This document shows positions 30,534 to 40,311 of a DNA stretch of 64,000 nucleotides, piece after piece. The notes below the pieces were generated by a model, which saw only the letters and a list, made by a program, of their open reading frames with translations, did not search any database and was not told the origin of the DNA. The DNA is from Paenibacillus sp. P25 (GTDB lineage Bacteria; Bacillota; Bacilli; Paenibacillales; NBRC-103111), in NCBI GenBank assembly GCA_024704175.1, contig CP085629.1, forward strand, positions 4,402,001 to 4,466,000, given 5' to 3'. Within the stretch, counting starts at the first letter, position 1. Each line of letters begins with the position of its first letter. The position numbers were made by a program, and so were the translations under genes.

Positions 30534-32380
30534 ATGTGCGGAATCACGGGATGGATTGATTGGAACAAAGACTTAACGCAGCATCCGTCCATTCTCGAAA
30601 ATATGACATGTACGCTGGAGCAGCGCGGGCCGGATGCCTCCGGGACCTGGATAACCTCCCACTGTGCGCTCGGGCACCGCCGCCTCAGCGTTATGGACCC
30701 TGCGAACGGAGCGCAGCCGATGACCCGGAAGGTAGGCGACAACCTGTTTACCGTCGTGTACAACGGCGAACTCTACAACGCCCCCGAGCTGAAAAGGGAG
30801 CTGGAGCTGCGCGGCCACCGTTTTCAAACGACCTGCGACACCGAGGTGCTCCTCGTCTCTTACATCGAATGGGGCCGTTCCTGCGTCGACCGGTTCAACG
30901 GCATCTTCGCTTTCGCCGTCTGGAATTCGGAAGAGCAGTCGCTTTATCTGGTTCGGGACCGGCTCGGCGTCAAGCCGCTTTTTTATTCTTATTCGGAAGG
31001 ACGCCTGCTTTTCGGTTCGGAGCCGAAGGCGATTCTGGCGCATCCCGATTTTCCCGCGCAAATCAGCGGCGAAGGGCTCGCCGAAATCTTCGCCGTCGGA
31101 CCGGCCCGGACGCCGGGGCATGGCATCTATCGCAACATGTACGAGCTGAAGCCCGGACACTGCGCGGTTATGGATCGCAACGGACTGCATATCCGCGCTT
31201 ACTGGAAGCTGGAAAGCCGGCCCCATGAGGACGATGTCGATACGACGGCCGCCAAGGTAAGGGAGTCGCTGAGGGATACCGTGGAGCGGCAAACTTGCCT
31301 CCGATGTGCCGATCTGCACGCTGCTTTCCGGCGGCCTCGATTCGAGCGCCCTGACCACTTTCGCCGCGAACCATTACAAGGAAAAAGGGCTCGGCACGCT
31401 GCATACGTACTCCATCGATTATGTCGACAACGACAAGCATTTCAAGGCGAACGCCTTCCAGCCGAACGCCGACGCGCCTTGGATCAAGCGGATGACGGAG
31501 TATCTCGGCACCGAGCACCACGCGTTCGAATTCGATACGCCCGAACTCGTGGATTCCCTGAAAACCGTCGTCTATGCCCGCGATTTGCCCGGCATGGCCG
31601 ATGTCGACGGCTCGCTCTACTTGTTCTGCCGCGAAATCAAGAAGGAAGCGACGGTGGCCATCTCCGGCGAGGCCGCTGACGAAATCTTCGGCGGGTATCC
31701 CTGGTTCCACCGGGAGGAAGCGCTGAACGCACAGACGTTCCCGTGGTCGCTCGCCACGCCCGAGCGGGTCGCCCTGCTGTCTCCCGAATTTGTGAACTGG
31801 GTCCGGCCCGAGCAGTATGTGCAGGAGCGCTACCGGCAGGCGCTGTCGGAGGTGCCGCGGCTCGCCGGGGAGAACGCGCAGCAGAACCGGATGCGCGAGA
31901 TGTCTTATCTCAATATCACGCGCTTCATGCCGACGCTGCTCGACCGCAAGGACCGGATGAGCATGGCGGTCGGGCTTGAGGTTCGCGTGCCGTTCTGCGA
32001 TCACCGGCTCGTCGAATACGTATGGAATATTCCGTGGGAGATCAAGACGTCCGGCGACCGCGAGAAAGGCATTCTCCGCAAAGCGCTGAAGGGCGTGCTT
32101 GCCGGAGGATGTGCTGACCCGCAAGAAGAGCCCGTATCCGAAAACGCACAATCCGGGTTATTTGGCGGCTGTACGCCGCTGGGTGCTCGATATCCTGGAC
32201 GATTCCTCGTCCCCGCTCTTGCAGTTTATCGACACCGCAAAAATCCGCGCCCTCGCTGAGGATGATCAGGGACGCTTCCAGCTTCCCTGGTTCGGCCAGC
32301 TGATGACGGGGCCCCAGCTCTTTGCCTATCTGGCTCAGGTCGACACCTGGCTCAGGCATTATAAAGTATCCATCCGTTGA
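30534..32380 (+). CDS. asnB: Asparagine synthetase, glutamine-hydrolysing (two indels)
   Basis: About 615 residues. Class II amidotransferase; ATG 30534 puts Cys2 (MCGITGW) at the mature N-terminus as nucleophile, and AGAGG lies 9 nt upstream. Glutaminase half: LEQRGPDASG, LGHRRLSVMD, VVYNGELYN, RFNGIFAFAVW. Synthetase half: PPi-loop LLSGGLDSSAL, VAISGEAADEIFGGYPWF, and LLDRKDRMSMAVGLEVRVPF. Indels near 31300 and 32100 break the two halves and the C-terminus. B. subtilis has several paralogues (asnB, asnH, asnO); the sporulation-linked AsnO type cannot be excluded. Confidence 0.9.
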
Positions 32381-32392
32381 ACCGATCCCCCG

Positions 32393-32504
32393 AATTCCGT
32401 TAGAGCAGCTTGCTGCTCGCATCGAAAGTTACCGAAAAACGCGGGTGTACTTCACCGAATATACTTCGATAAAAACTTTCGATATTACTTTCGGGGGAGC
32501 CCCC
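32393..32504 (+). repeat. 112-bp intergenic repeat, copy A
   Basis: Starts AATTCCGTTAGAGCAGC just after asnB and ends in the G-run/AGCCCC motif. About 90% identical to the sequence at 43664-43776. Internal arms: AGCAGC/GCTGCT, and ATCGAAAGTT paired with AACTTTCGAT about 45 nt later. Same orientation relative to the upstream plus-strand gene as copy B. Confidence 0.85.
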
Positions 32505-32542
32505 GGTTAAATACAGGATTATGCTGCGCATCATTTCTTAAG

Positions 32543-32600
32543 CAAAAAAAGAAAAACGGGATGGCCGCCGGAAACGATTCGCACCGGCGCCATCCCGTTT
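32543..32600 (-). terminator. Terminator of the gerM-rph-rdgB operon
   Basis: Perfect 12-bp stem AAACGGGATGGC (32554-32565) / GCCATCCCGTTT (32589-32600), extended by CCGG/CCGG, followed on the minus strand by T-rich sequence (TTTTTCTTTTTTT). Confidence 0.85.
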
Positions 32601-32606
32601 ATGATT

Positions 32607-33247
32607 TCACGCAAGCTCCTCGAGCCTCTGCCACAGCTTGTTCAAAGCTTGTCCGCGGTGGCTGATCCGGTTCTTCTCCTCCAGGGACAGCTCGGCGAGC
32701 GTCCGCTGCAGGCCGGGAATGTAAAATAAAGGATCATAGCCGAAGCCGTGCTCCCCCGCTCTTCCCCGATGACGAAGCCTTCGCAGAAGCCTTCCACTTC
32801 GACCAAGGGGTCGCCGTCCGGGGCGGCCAGTGCGATGGCGCAGACGAAGCGGGCCGGGCTCAGCAGCGCCGGCTCCCCGGGGAAGGCGGGTCGCGGCGCC
32901 GGCCCGAGCTTCGCCAGCTCGCTCAGCAGCCTTGCGGTTGTTGGCGGCATCGTCGCCGTGCTCCCCGCATAGCGGGCGGAATAGACGCCGGGCGCACCGC
33001 CCAGCTTGTCCACGCACAGTCCGGAATCGTCGGCGGCGACGGGAACGCCGAACCGCCGGGCGATCGCCCGCGCCTTAATGAGCGCGTTCGCGGCGAAGGT
33101 CTCTCCGTCCTCGACAATGTCCGGAAGCTCAGGATAATCCCGCAAGCTCTTCACGGTGAGGCCCCGTTCGCGGAACATCGGCTCAAATTCCTTCACTTTC
33201 CCGAGGTTCCGCGTAGCGATCACAATTTCACTGCCGGGCGACCGCAT
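32607..33247 (-). CDS. rdgB: XTP/dITP diphosphatase RdgB/HAM1 (three indels)
   Basis: About 213 residues from ATG 33247. House-cleaning NTP pyrophosphatase for xanthosine/inosine triphosphates. Motifs: IVIATRNLGKVKEFE, VEDGETFAANALIKA, VAADDSGLCVDKLGGAPGVYSARYAG, and after the last indel HGFGYDPLFY and SLEEKNRISHRGQAL. Indels near 32973, 32938 and 32755. AGGGGG lies 6 nt before ATG 33247. The frame is open upstream into rph (see findings). It follows rph as ysnA follows rph in B. subtilis. Confidence 0.92.
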
Positions 33248-33987
33248 GGGAGGCCCCCTGATCCGTTCGGCAATCGGTCCGAGCACGAGCCGCTGCTCTT
33301 GGGTCATGGCGGCAATTCCCTTTTCCGCGAGCGCGAGCGACTCATCGAGTTCCTGTCTTGAGAACGGAGCCTCTTCCCCGTTCCCTGAACCTCCACAAAC
33401 TTCCCGCCGCCGGTCATGACCACGTTCATATCCACTTTGGCCTTGGAATCCTCTTCATAGTTGAGATCCAAATGAGCCTTGTCCTGGATAACCCCCACAC
33501 TGACCGAGCCGAGGAAATCGGTGATCGGGAAGCGGCTCAAATTCCGCTCCCGGCAAATCTTGTCCACCGCGATCGCCAGGGCGACGAACGCTCCCGTTAT
33601 CGAGGTGGTCCGCGTCCCGCCGTCTGCCTGGATCACGTCGCAGTCCAGGGTAATGGAGCGCTCGCCGAGAGCCTCCAGATCAACGACGGAGCGGAGCGCC
33701 CGGCCGATCAGCCGCTGAATTTCCATCGTTCGGCCCCCCAGCTTTCCTTTGGCCGCTTCCCGCTGGTTGCGCACCGCCGTGGCCCGGGGCAGCATCGAAT
33801 ATTCGGCCGTCACCCAGCCCTTGCCCTGCCCTTTCATGAACGGGGGCACTCTTTCTTCCACCGTAGCGGTGCAAATCACCTTCGTGTCGCCCACTTCGAT
33901 CAAAACGGAGCCTTCCGCATGCTTGTTATAATGGGTCGTAATTTTCACAGGACGGGCCTGATCGTATGCTCTTCCGTCGGTTCTCAT
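33248..33987 (-). CDS. rph: Ribonuclease PH (one indel; 3' boundary uncertain)
   Basis: About 245 residues. Phosphorolytic exoribonuclease maturing tRNA 3' ends. MRTDGRAYDQARPVKI at the start (ATG 33987), GWVTAEYSMLPRAT, RTMEIQRLIGRALRSVVDL, LDCDVIQADGGTRTTSITG, and VMTGGGKFVEVQGTGEEA. An indel in the G run near 33378 interrupts the C-terminus. After correcting it the frame continues through EQRLVLGPIAERI without a stop into rdgB; a second missing G near 33252 would restore a stop about 20 nt inside rdgB. The end given here is therefore approximate. Confidence 0.9.
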
Positions 33988-34152
33988 GTATATATCGCTT
34001 CCTCCTTTTGCTCTGACGTACCCATTGTACCAGAGCAAATATGGAAAACCAAACCTGCCTCTTTGCAAGGGAAAAGTCCCCTTCGATAAGGCACAGTCGG
34101 TGATTGGTACCGTGCCGGGAAGGAGACTTCTGCGGGCAAGCCTTAAGGCTGA

Positions 34153-35202
34153 TCAGGACTTCACTTGGTTGACGTTCAGCGGGCGGGTCACCGGCTTCGA
34201 GTAATTCATATTATCCGTTGCGCTCACTTTTGCGTCGCCGTTCACGAGAATTTGTACTTTACTCGAGGTGCCGATGTTCTCCGTCAAGGAAAGCACCACG
34301 GCCTTCAGCGCTTCCGCCGGCGCTTTCTTATCGGGTCCGAGCATTTTATCGGAGAAATCGACCGTGATCACATCGTCCGCCTTGCTGACTTTCAGCGGCT
34401 CCGCCCCCGGCGCCATGACGGCCGTTAGCCCTTTCTTCTCGTCAGGGCCGGCAATCAGCTGCTCGATGACCGCCTGAGCGATATTGTCCGTGCGCTTGAC
34501 GAAACGGGTAACCGGCACGTAATAAGTGTAGCTGGCTTGATTCTGATTCAGAAAATAAAGCGTAACCGGCGTCGACTGGCCGTATTCCACATTCTCCGGC
34601 TTCTCCAGGTTAATTCCCATCGCCCTCGTCAGCGGCCCGTCCAAAGGCGTTTGGCCTACCGGCATCTCCTTCAGGTCCTTGCCTTCGACGCGGATCTTGA
34701 CCTGATCGACCGACCCGAAGCTGGTCAGCGTCCAGGTGACCGCCTCCAAAATTTTGCGCTCATCCTGCAGATTATAATCGGTGAATGCGTTGGAGAAATC
34801 GACGGTAGCCAGCTTCTGCTCCTTGTTGATATTGATTGACCGGACCTCGGTCCCCTTCGGCAGAATGCTCGTGAACCCGGACGGGAGCTGGCCTTGGGAC
34901 GGACCGCCCTCCACCATATACTCCAGCGCCTTCTTGGCAACGTCCGAGGATTTCTCTATCTGAATGGCAATCGGTGCGAGAAAGCCTTTCTCATCCTTGG
35001 CGAAAATGTTAACCTGCATCGGGTTCGCAATCGGCGCCTTCTCCACTTTGGCGGCTGTTGCCATTGCGTCCGCTCCCGCAGGGGAGGATCGATCTGCTGG
35101 GATTGTTCCTTCGTGCCTGCTATCGAGCAGCCTGATGTGAGCATCACGACCATGCCGGTTACCGCAGACCCACCGCGTCCATTTGTACTTATACTGTTTC
35201 AT
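34153..35202 (-). CDS. gerM: GerM-family spore germination/sporulation lipoprotein (two indels)
   Basis: About 349 residues. In B. subtilis GerM is a sporulation protein needed for engulfment and germination. After correcting indels near 35160 and 35085 the N-terminus has a signal peptide with lipobox LTSGC. Two tandem GerMN domains follow: first around ALEYMVEGGPSQGQLPSGFTS and second around VIEQLIAGPDEKKGL, each ending in a VDFS/NVN-type strand (LATVDFSNAF, VITVDFSDKM). Linked to rph and rdgB exactly as gerM-rph-ysnA in B. subtilis. Confidence 0.93.
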   Translation of the reverse strand: MKQYKYKWTRWVCGNRHGRDAHIRLLDSRHEGTIPADRSSPAGADAMATAAKVEKAPIANPMQVNIFAKDEKGFLAPIAIQIEKSSDVAKKALEYMVEGGPSQGQLPSGFTSILPKGTEVRSININKEQKLATVDFSNAFTDYNLQDERKILEAVTWTLTSFGSVDQVKIRVEGKDLKEMPVGQTPLDGPLTRAMGINLEKPENVEYGQSTPVTLYFLNQNQASYTYYVPVTRFVKRTDNIAQAVIEQLIAGPDEKKGLTAVMAPGAEPLKVSKADDVITVDFSDKMLGPDKKAPAEALKAVVLSLTENIGTSSKVQILVNGDAKVSATDNMNYSKPVTRPLNVNQVKS

Positions 35203-35483
35203 GCTTCATCCTCCTTGGGTTCGGGTTTGTCCGTTTGATACTATGTATACGGGAGGAAGACAAGTTTATGACACCCATTTTGTCCACCGGAGGGCAGAAG
35301 GAACTTGATTAAAACTTTGGTTCTTTGGTCTGTAATATTCTTGATTCCTTGGTACTCCGAGCCTATAATGAAAATGTATTTTTTCCATAAAGAGGGCAAT
35401 TTCGCTTCAGTATTCAGGTTTCAGGCGAAAATGAACGGGATTGCCATCCTGAATGAGATTTTTCAGGATAGAGGTGATTCGCC

Positions 35484-36354
35484 ATGGATAATAACCGTAT
35501 GGCTGAGCGCGGAACCGACGAGCAGCTGCGTGCAGCGCTCCATCAATCCCCTGACGGGCCGCTTTTGTTCGATCCCGCCGGAACACCCGTTTACATGTCC
35601 ACCGCGGCGTTCCGGAGGCGACCGGCTGGATGAATGCATTCATGAAGAGGACCGCGCCCGGGTTGAGGAGAGCCTGGCGCGCTTAAGAAGGCGCCTCGAG
35701 CCCTTCGAGACGGAATTCCGCGTCGTGCTGCCGGACGGGCGTACGATATGGGCGGAGGGCAAGGGCTACCCGGTTCAACTCGCGGGGAGGCCTTCGCTGA
35801 CCGCTTTTTCCGTTCGGGACATCACCCGCCGGAAGCAGCAGGAAGAGCAGCTCGCCCGGCTCGCTTATTACGACGCGCTGACGGGTCTTCCGAACCGGCG
35901 GCTGTTCTACGACCGCTTCATGCAGTCGCTGATCAGCGCGAGAAGGTATCGCCGGAGACTGGCTCTGCTTTATTTGGACCTCGACGATTTCAAACGGATC
36001 AACGATACTTACGGCCACGCCACCGGCGACGAGCTTCTGGTCGTGGCGTCCGCCCGGCTTACCCATTCCATCCGCGAACCCGATACCGTCTGCCGGATGG
36101 GCGGCGACGAATTCGTCGTGCTGCTGCCGCACTGCGAGGAAAACGGGGACGTGGAGAAAATCGCCCGCCGGATTGCCGATGCCCTCCGCCAGCCGTTCGA
36201 CCTGAACGGCGACCATATCCGGATCTCCTCCAGCATCGGGGCGACCATCTTTCCGAAAGACGGGCTGGACGGCGAAACGCTGCTCCGTAACGCGGACAGC
36301 GCCATGTATTCCGCCAAGCCGCTGGGCAAGAACGACCTGCAGTTTTTCTCCTGA
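35484..36354 (+). CDS. PAS-GGDEF diguanylate cyclase (one indel)
   Basis: About 290 residues, soluble. ATG 35484 has AGAGGTG upstream. N-terminal PAS/PAC-like domain (EQLRAALHQSPDG ... FETEFRVVLPDGRTIW ... FSVRDITRRKQQEEQL) joined to a GGDEF domain (YYDALTGLPNRRLFYDRF, LYLDLDDFKRINDTYGHATGDELL). The active-site loop is an intact GGDEF, preceded by RxxD (REPD), an allosteric inhibitory-site signature, so an active c-di-GMP synthase with product feedback is likely. An indel between 35600 and 35625 disrupts the PAS part. Monocistronic, followed by a terminator. Confidence 0.85.
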
Positions 36355-36366
36355 CGGAAATTAAAA

Positions 36367-36403
36367 AAATCCACATCTTCCCGTTCGGGAGGATGTGGAT
36401 TTT
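36367..36403 (+). terminator. Terminator after the GGDEF gene
   Basis: Stem AAATCCACATC / GATGTGGATTT with inner CCC/GGG pairing and a T-run, 12 nt after the stop; it can also act on the minus strand for the neighbouring gene. Confidence 0.8.
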
Positions 36404-36440
36404 ATGCTTCGACCGGAGGCTTTTCTTGCTGCGGCGGATG

Positions 36441-37402
36441 TTATTTCAGCGGCTTGCTGAATTCCGGCACATTGTTGTGGGCGAGCCGTCCGCAAGCGGC
36501 GGCGGCAATCCCGCAGACGATATCGTCGATGAAGGTATTGCATTTGCCCTCGGTATGATCCGAATCGAGCGAATCGATGATGCCCGGCTTGGCTTTATCC
36601 AAATAGCCGAAATTCGTCAGGGCGATCGTACCGTAGAGCAGCGGAATGCCCGTAGCCACCGACTCGTCCACGCCGAACAACCCTTCGTCATGGCCGACAA
36701 TATTGACATATTGAGGATGGAATTCCCCCGTTCGACGGCGATATCCACCTTGATCGCGAGCTGGATCGCATGGTACACCTGCTGTTTCTTCAGCACGCCT
36801 CGGACATTGTCTTCGCTGAGCTTCCGCTCCATATGGGGATTGTAAGGGCGCCGCAGGCCGTCGACCAGATCGACGAGATCATCCAGCGTCACGCCCCTGG
36901 AAGCCAATAGCTCCAGATTGCGCTCCGTGTAGTCCTCTTTCACTTTATCGGAAATGATGACGGTAGCCGTGGATGCGACCAGTGCGCAGATTCCTTTCGA
37001 TAAGAAGCTCTTCGGACGCTTGTTCGGGAAAAAGAAACGGAACTTGCAGTCCACGAAGCCGAACAGCGAGCTGGCCCCGCCGCCGTACATGTTGCAGATC
37101 GACATGGCGATCGTCCGGTGAACGTTAAAGGAAGGGTCCTTCATGCTGGCGAGGAGCTCCGGATCGTGCCTGACCTTCTTTTCCAGCTCCAGCAGGGTCG
37201 TGATCACATTGTAGGTTTCCGTTTTACTGAGCACGCCGAGCAGCGTTTCCGTGATGAGGTCATTCGGCGTTTTCTTGATCCCTTTCGCCTCGATCAGCGG
37301 CCGGACAACGGCTTCTTCAATCGACTTCTGCGAGAAATGGCTGAACAGCTCCTCGCGCATTTCGGCCATCACCAGCGACTTATCCTTCAGAAAAGTTTTC
37401 AT
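36441..37402 (-). CDS. Phosphatidylglycerophosphatase A-like protein with long N-terminal extension (one indel)
   Basis: About 320 residues. The C-terminal ~160 residues match the YutG/PgpA-type family: RGVTLDDLVDLVDGLRRPYNP, LSEDNVRGVLKKQQVYHAIQLAI, GHDEGLFGVDES, LYGTIALTNFGYLDKAKPGIID and CNTFIDDIVCGIAAAACGRLAH. About 150 residues precede it (residues 1-~155) with no clear family (MREELFSHFSQKSIEEAVVRPLIEAKGI...). One indel near 36725. PgpA-family enzymes dephosphorylate phosphatidylglycerol phosphate, but YutG-type members are less certain. Confidence 0.7.
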
Positions 37403-37515
37403 AAGTTTGCACCCGCTTGTCCTTTATGTATTCGGCGTTGAATACAACCATTATACCATATTCCGCCAAATCGCATTCTTCGGATCGGACCGGCTCGCTC
37501 CCGGTACAGTCGCTA

Positions 37516-37542
37516 GAAAAGAAAGCCTTCCGTCAGGAAGGC
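37516..37542 (-). terminator. Terminator of the DUF1906 gene
   Basis: Stem GCCTTCC gtca GGAAGGC followed on the minus strand by TTTCTTTTC. Confidence 0.7.
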
Positions 37543-37559
37543 CGTAAGGTGCCGCAGCA

Positions 37560-38194
37560 TCAGCTTACTTTGAACCCTCCGCCGTTGCCGTTCGAACGGT
37601 CGCGGTCGATGGTTCCCGCCGAAGGGCAGGCGCTAAGCGTCGTGTCGTTGCGGTACTGATACAAATTATAGTAGCCGAAGATTTGGCCCCGCTCCATGCA
37701 TAGGTCTGCCATACGTAGGTTACGTCCTGGATCCAGTTTGCGATATATTCGACGGCATCATAGGTTCCGTAAACGCCGAGCTCCCACTTGGACCCGCCGT
37801 TCTGCGCAGCAAACTGCCGCATGCGGTCCTGTACGCCGTCGAAATAAGCCTCTACCTGCTTCATGGCCGGATCGTCCGTATGCACTTCAAAGTCCACGGC
37901 AAAATAAATCGGCGTGCCGTAGGGTCGCCCCACCGCCTGGGCCCGGGTAATCGCCGTGCCGCAGTCGCTGACGCCCCGATCATACGTGAAGTAATCCGCG
38001 TAATTGTTGGCATCCTGGTATACAGTCACGATCCAAAGCCCGACGGAGGAAATCAGCCGGGCTTCCGCTGGCGTAAGGTTCTTCCAATCGGAGCCGCTGT
38101 AGTACCGGCCGATAAAAGTAATCCCGTTGTTCTTCAAGCATTGCAGGGGCGACGCCGTCGTAAAAGGGGCCGCCCGGTCTATCCCTTCCGCCAT
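37560..38194 (-). CDS. DUF1906 / Rv2525c-like glycoside-hydrolase-fold protein (one indel)
   Basis: About 211 residues. MAEGIDRAAPFTTASPLQCL, ITFIGRYYSGSDWKNLTPAEA, LWIVTVYQDANNYADYF and PIYFAVDFEVH are typical of the DUF1906 TIM-barrel family related to GH25 lysozymes. It ends, after an indel near 37685, with IFGYYNLYQYRNDTTLS. No signal peptide. Members are often linked to cell-wall or spore functions, but activity is unproven. ATG 38194. Confidence 0.85.
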
Positions 38195-38321
38195 AGTAAT
38201 CCCTCCCGAAGGTATAGGTTGACTTAATTCAGCCTATGCAGACGGGGGAAAGGGGAGATAGGGGACATGCCCATTTTGCGGAAAAAAGGGCGTAATTTCC
38301 TGGAAATTTAATCCTGTTCTC

Positions 38322-38918
38322 CTATTGCAGCGGCTTCAAGGTTTCGGCAATCGCCTGAATTTCCTCCTGGGACACCGATTTGGCCGAATTGATAGCCACA
38401 TAAGTCTCCCCGACTTTCAGATAGAGCGTCGGTTGACCTCCGACCGTCACCCATTTGCCTTCGCCGACGCCAAGCTTAACCGGCTTCTCGGGTTCGGCCG
38501 TGCCGGACGGCTTGATTTCCATGGCGGATTCTTGAATGTTCATTTTCGAATATTCAAGCGTCATCACGCCGCTTGAGGACCCTACCTGATTGAGCGAATC
38601 CCCGTAGGCCCCCTGCTGAGGAACGTAGAGCGTCTTAATCCCAGACGTTTTGGCGGTGGTGGTCATCATCTGCTTCTCCACATCGGGATAGGAGATCGGC
38701 GTGAGCTTAACGCCGGCCGCCGGCGCCGTACTTTGGCCGCCCTGCCCCGTTTGTCCGCTCTGACCGGTTTGACCTGTCTGTCCGCTTTGGCCGGCTTGTC
38801 CGGTCTGTCCGGCGGAAGGGGTTGTCGTTGAAGGGGGACTCGCCTGCTGGTTTTTCGTGCATGCCGTGAGCATACCGGCCGCCATCAACATCACAAGTGT
38901 CCATTTCATAGTTTTCAT
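38322..38918 (-). CDS. Lipoprotein with Gly-Gln repeat linker and DUF4367-like domain
   Basis: Intact, 198 residues. Signal peptide with lipobox LTAC (mature Cys at about residue 20), followed by a low-complexity linker of GQTGQ/GQSGQ repeats (residues ~35-65), then a globular domain with GKWVTVGGQPTLYLKVGETYVAI, resembling DUF4367. Its ATG overlaps the stop of the Ger(x)C gene (ATGA), and GGAGG lies 9 nt upstream, indicating translational coupling. Probably an envelope protein working with the germination lipoprotein. Confidence 0.8.
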   Translation of the reverse strand: MKTMKWTLVMLMAAGMLTACTKNQQASPPSTTTPSAGQTGQAGQSGQTGQTGQSGQTGQGGQSTAPAAGVKLTPISYPDVEKQMMTTTAKTSGIKTLYVPQQGAYGDSLNQVGSSSGVMTLEYSKMNIQESAMEIKPSGTAEPEKPVKLGVGEGKWVTVGGQPTLYLKVGETYVAINSAKSVSQEEIQAIAETLKPLQ

Positions 38919-39978
38919 CGTGCTGCACCTCCGTTAGTATTCACCTTGGCCTCTAAACGAATATCCGCGCGGGCAAAAGCTTCTCTCCAGCGATCCTGTG
39001 TCCATATCCCCTTGTATAGCGGACGGATGGCGTCCCCCCAATGCAGCGGGTCGGCACCCAGCTCCTGCAGACGGCGAACCACCTTGAGGCTCCCCGGGTC
39101 AAGTTCTGTTCCCAAACCGCTCGGTCCGCACCCGGTACGCTGCGGCGTTCCGGATCTTCCACGGACAGCCGGACCTTCAGCACCGGATGCCGGAGATCCC
39201 CGTTCCCGCTGACCGTCGTCCTGCATACGGCCCGGGTAAGTACCGGCAGGATATCATCCCGAACCTCATCTGCATCCGGCATAGTCAGCCTTTGCGATGT
39301 ACCCCTTCCCTGAAGACAAGCAAGCAGTTCACTCTCCCGGGAGGATAAATAACCGGATAGCCTGCTGCTTCTTGAATAGCACAGCTCCGGATAAAATTGT
39401 ATGATTCGCGTCCCCTGCCGCAAGATAAGGAAGCGCAAGATCCTCCTCATAAGCCAGGCTCCCGCCGCGGAAGGGATCCCCGCCGCCGCCGAGCTCAAGC
39501 ATCCGCATCCCCTGCTCCGCGGCCCCGGCCCGCGTAAGAAACTGTTCCGCCGTTCCTTGAACGACGGCCACCTGGGGCCACCTGCCGCCGCTAAGCCCGG
39601 CACGGTACAGTCGCCTGGCCCAAGAAGCCGGAAAGCCGTGACGCTTCACCCACTCCTCCCCGATGAGGAGAAGCCTGGGCGTTTCCGACTGCTGCCAGGT
39701 CCAGGCCGCATCGGAGAACGAAGTATACATGCGGGTCCGCATGACTCGCCGAGAGCCTCCGCCTTAAGCTGTCCGCCGGCTACAGGCCGATGCAGGGAGC
39801 TAACCCGCAGACCGCCCGGCCCTTCATCCACCCCGGCTGCGAAGATCGTTTCCCCGCCCGAAGCCAGCGGCCTCATGCGGCTTCCTTCCATTTCACAGCC
39901 GGTCAGGACGGCACAAAACAGCGGGACCAGCCACATCATTCGCAGCTTTCCCCTTATTTCCGGCCGCTGAAATCCCAT
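38915..39978 (-). CDS. Orphan Ger(x)C-family germination lipoprotein (three indels)
   Basis: About 354 residues, close to the family's ~370. ATG 39978 has GGAGG 7 nt upstream. Signal peptide with lipobox VLTGC. Central part WPQVAVVQGTAEQFL, YLAAGDANHTILSGAVLF. The C-terminus fits the Ger(x)C C-terminal domain: LGADPLHWGDAIRPLYKGIWTQ, RWREAFARADIRLEAKVN. Indels near 39740, 39335 and 39110. Ger(x)C proteins are normally the C subunit of tricistronic germinant receptors (gerABC); no A or B subunit is next to it here. Confidence 0.65.
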
Positions 39979-40311
39979 GAAACCGCCTCCTTCCTGCCAC
40001 TCTGAAAAGAATCCGGTCACTCGCACGGCCGGATGTTCTAATATTTCCCAAGCACGGCGGAAATATGCGGTTTGCGGCAGACGTAAACAAACAGACCGCC
40101 CGGCATCACCGGACGGTCTGTGGAGAAGGAGCCCCATCGATTTTTAAATTGAACGGACTTGGTATGGGGTTCCTGATCTGAATGATATGGCGACAGAACC
40201 AGCCCGGTGTTCCATCGTTATTATACTCCAGCCGCATTTTCCGGTTCAACTTTACGTGGCCCCGGATATATGAGCAGGGAGCATATGGATCACTTAACTC
40301 ATCCGCTTCGG
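39979..40311. other. Intergenic stretch containing one terminator
   Basis: About 330 nt upstream of the Ger(x)C gene and downstream of the MBL gene. Apart from the hairpin at 40092-40120 nothing is recognised. Confidence 0.35.
40092..40120 (-). terminator. Terminator downstream of the methyltransferase-MBL pair
   Basis: Stem CAGACCG.CCGG catca CCGG.CGGTCTG, then TTTGTTT on the minus strand. Confidence 0.6.
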
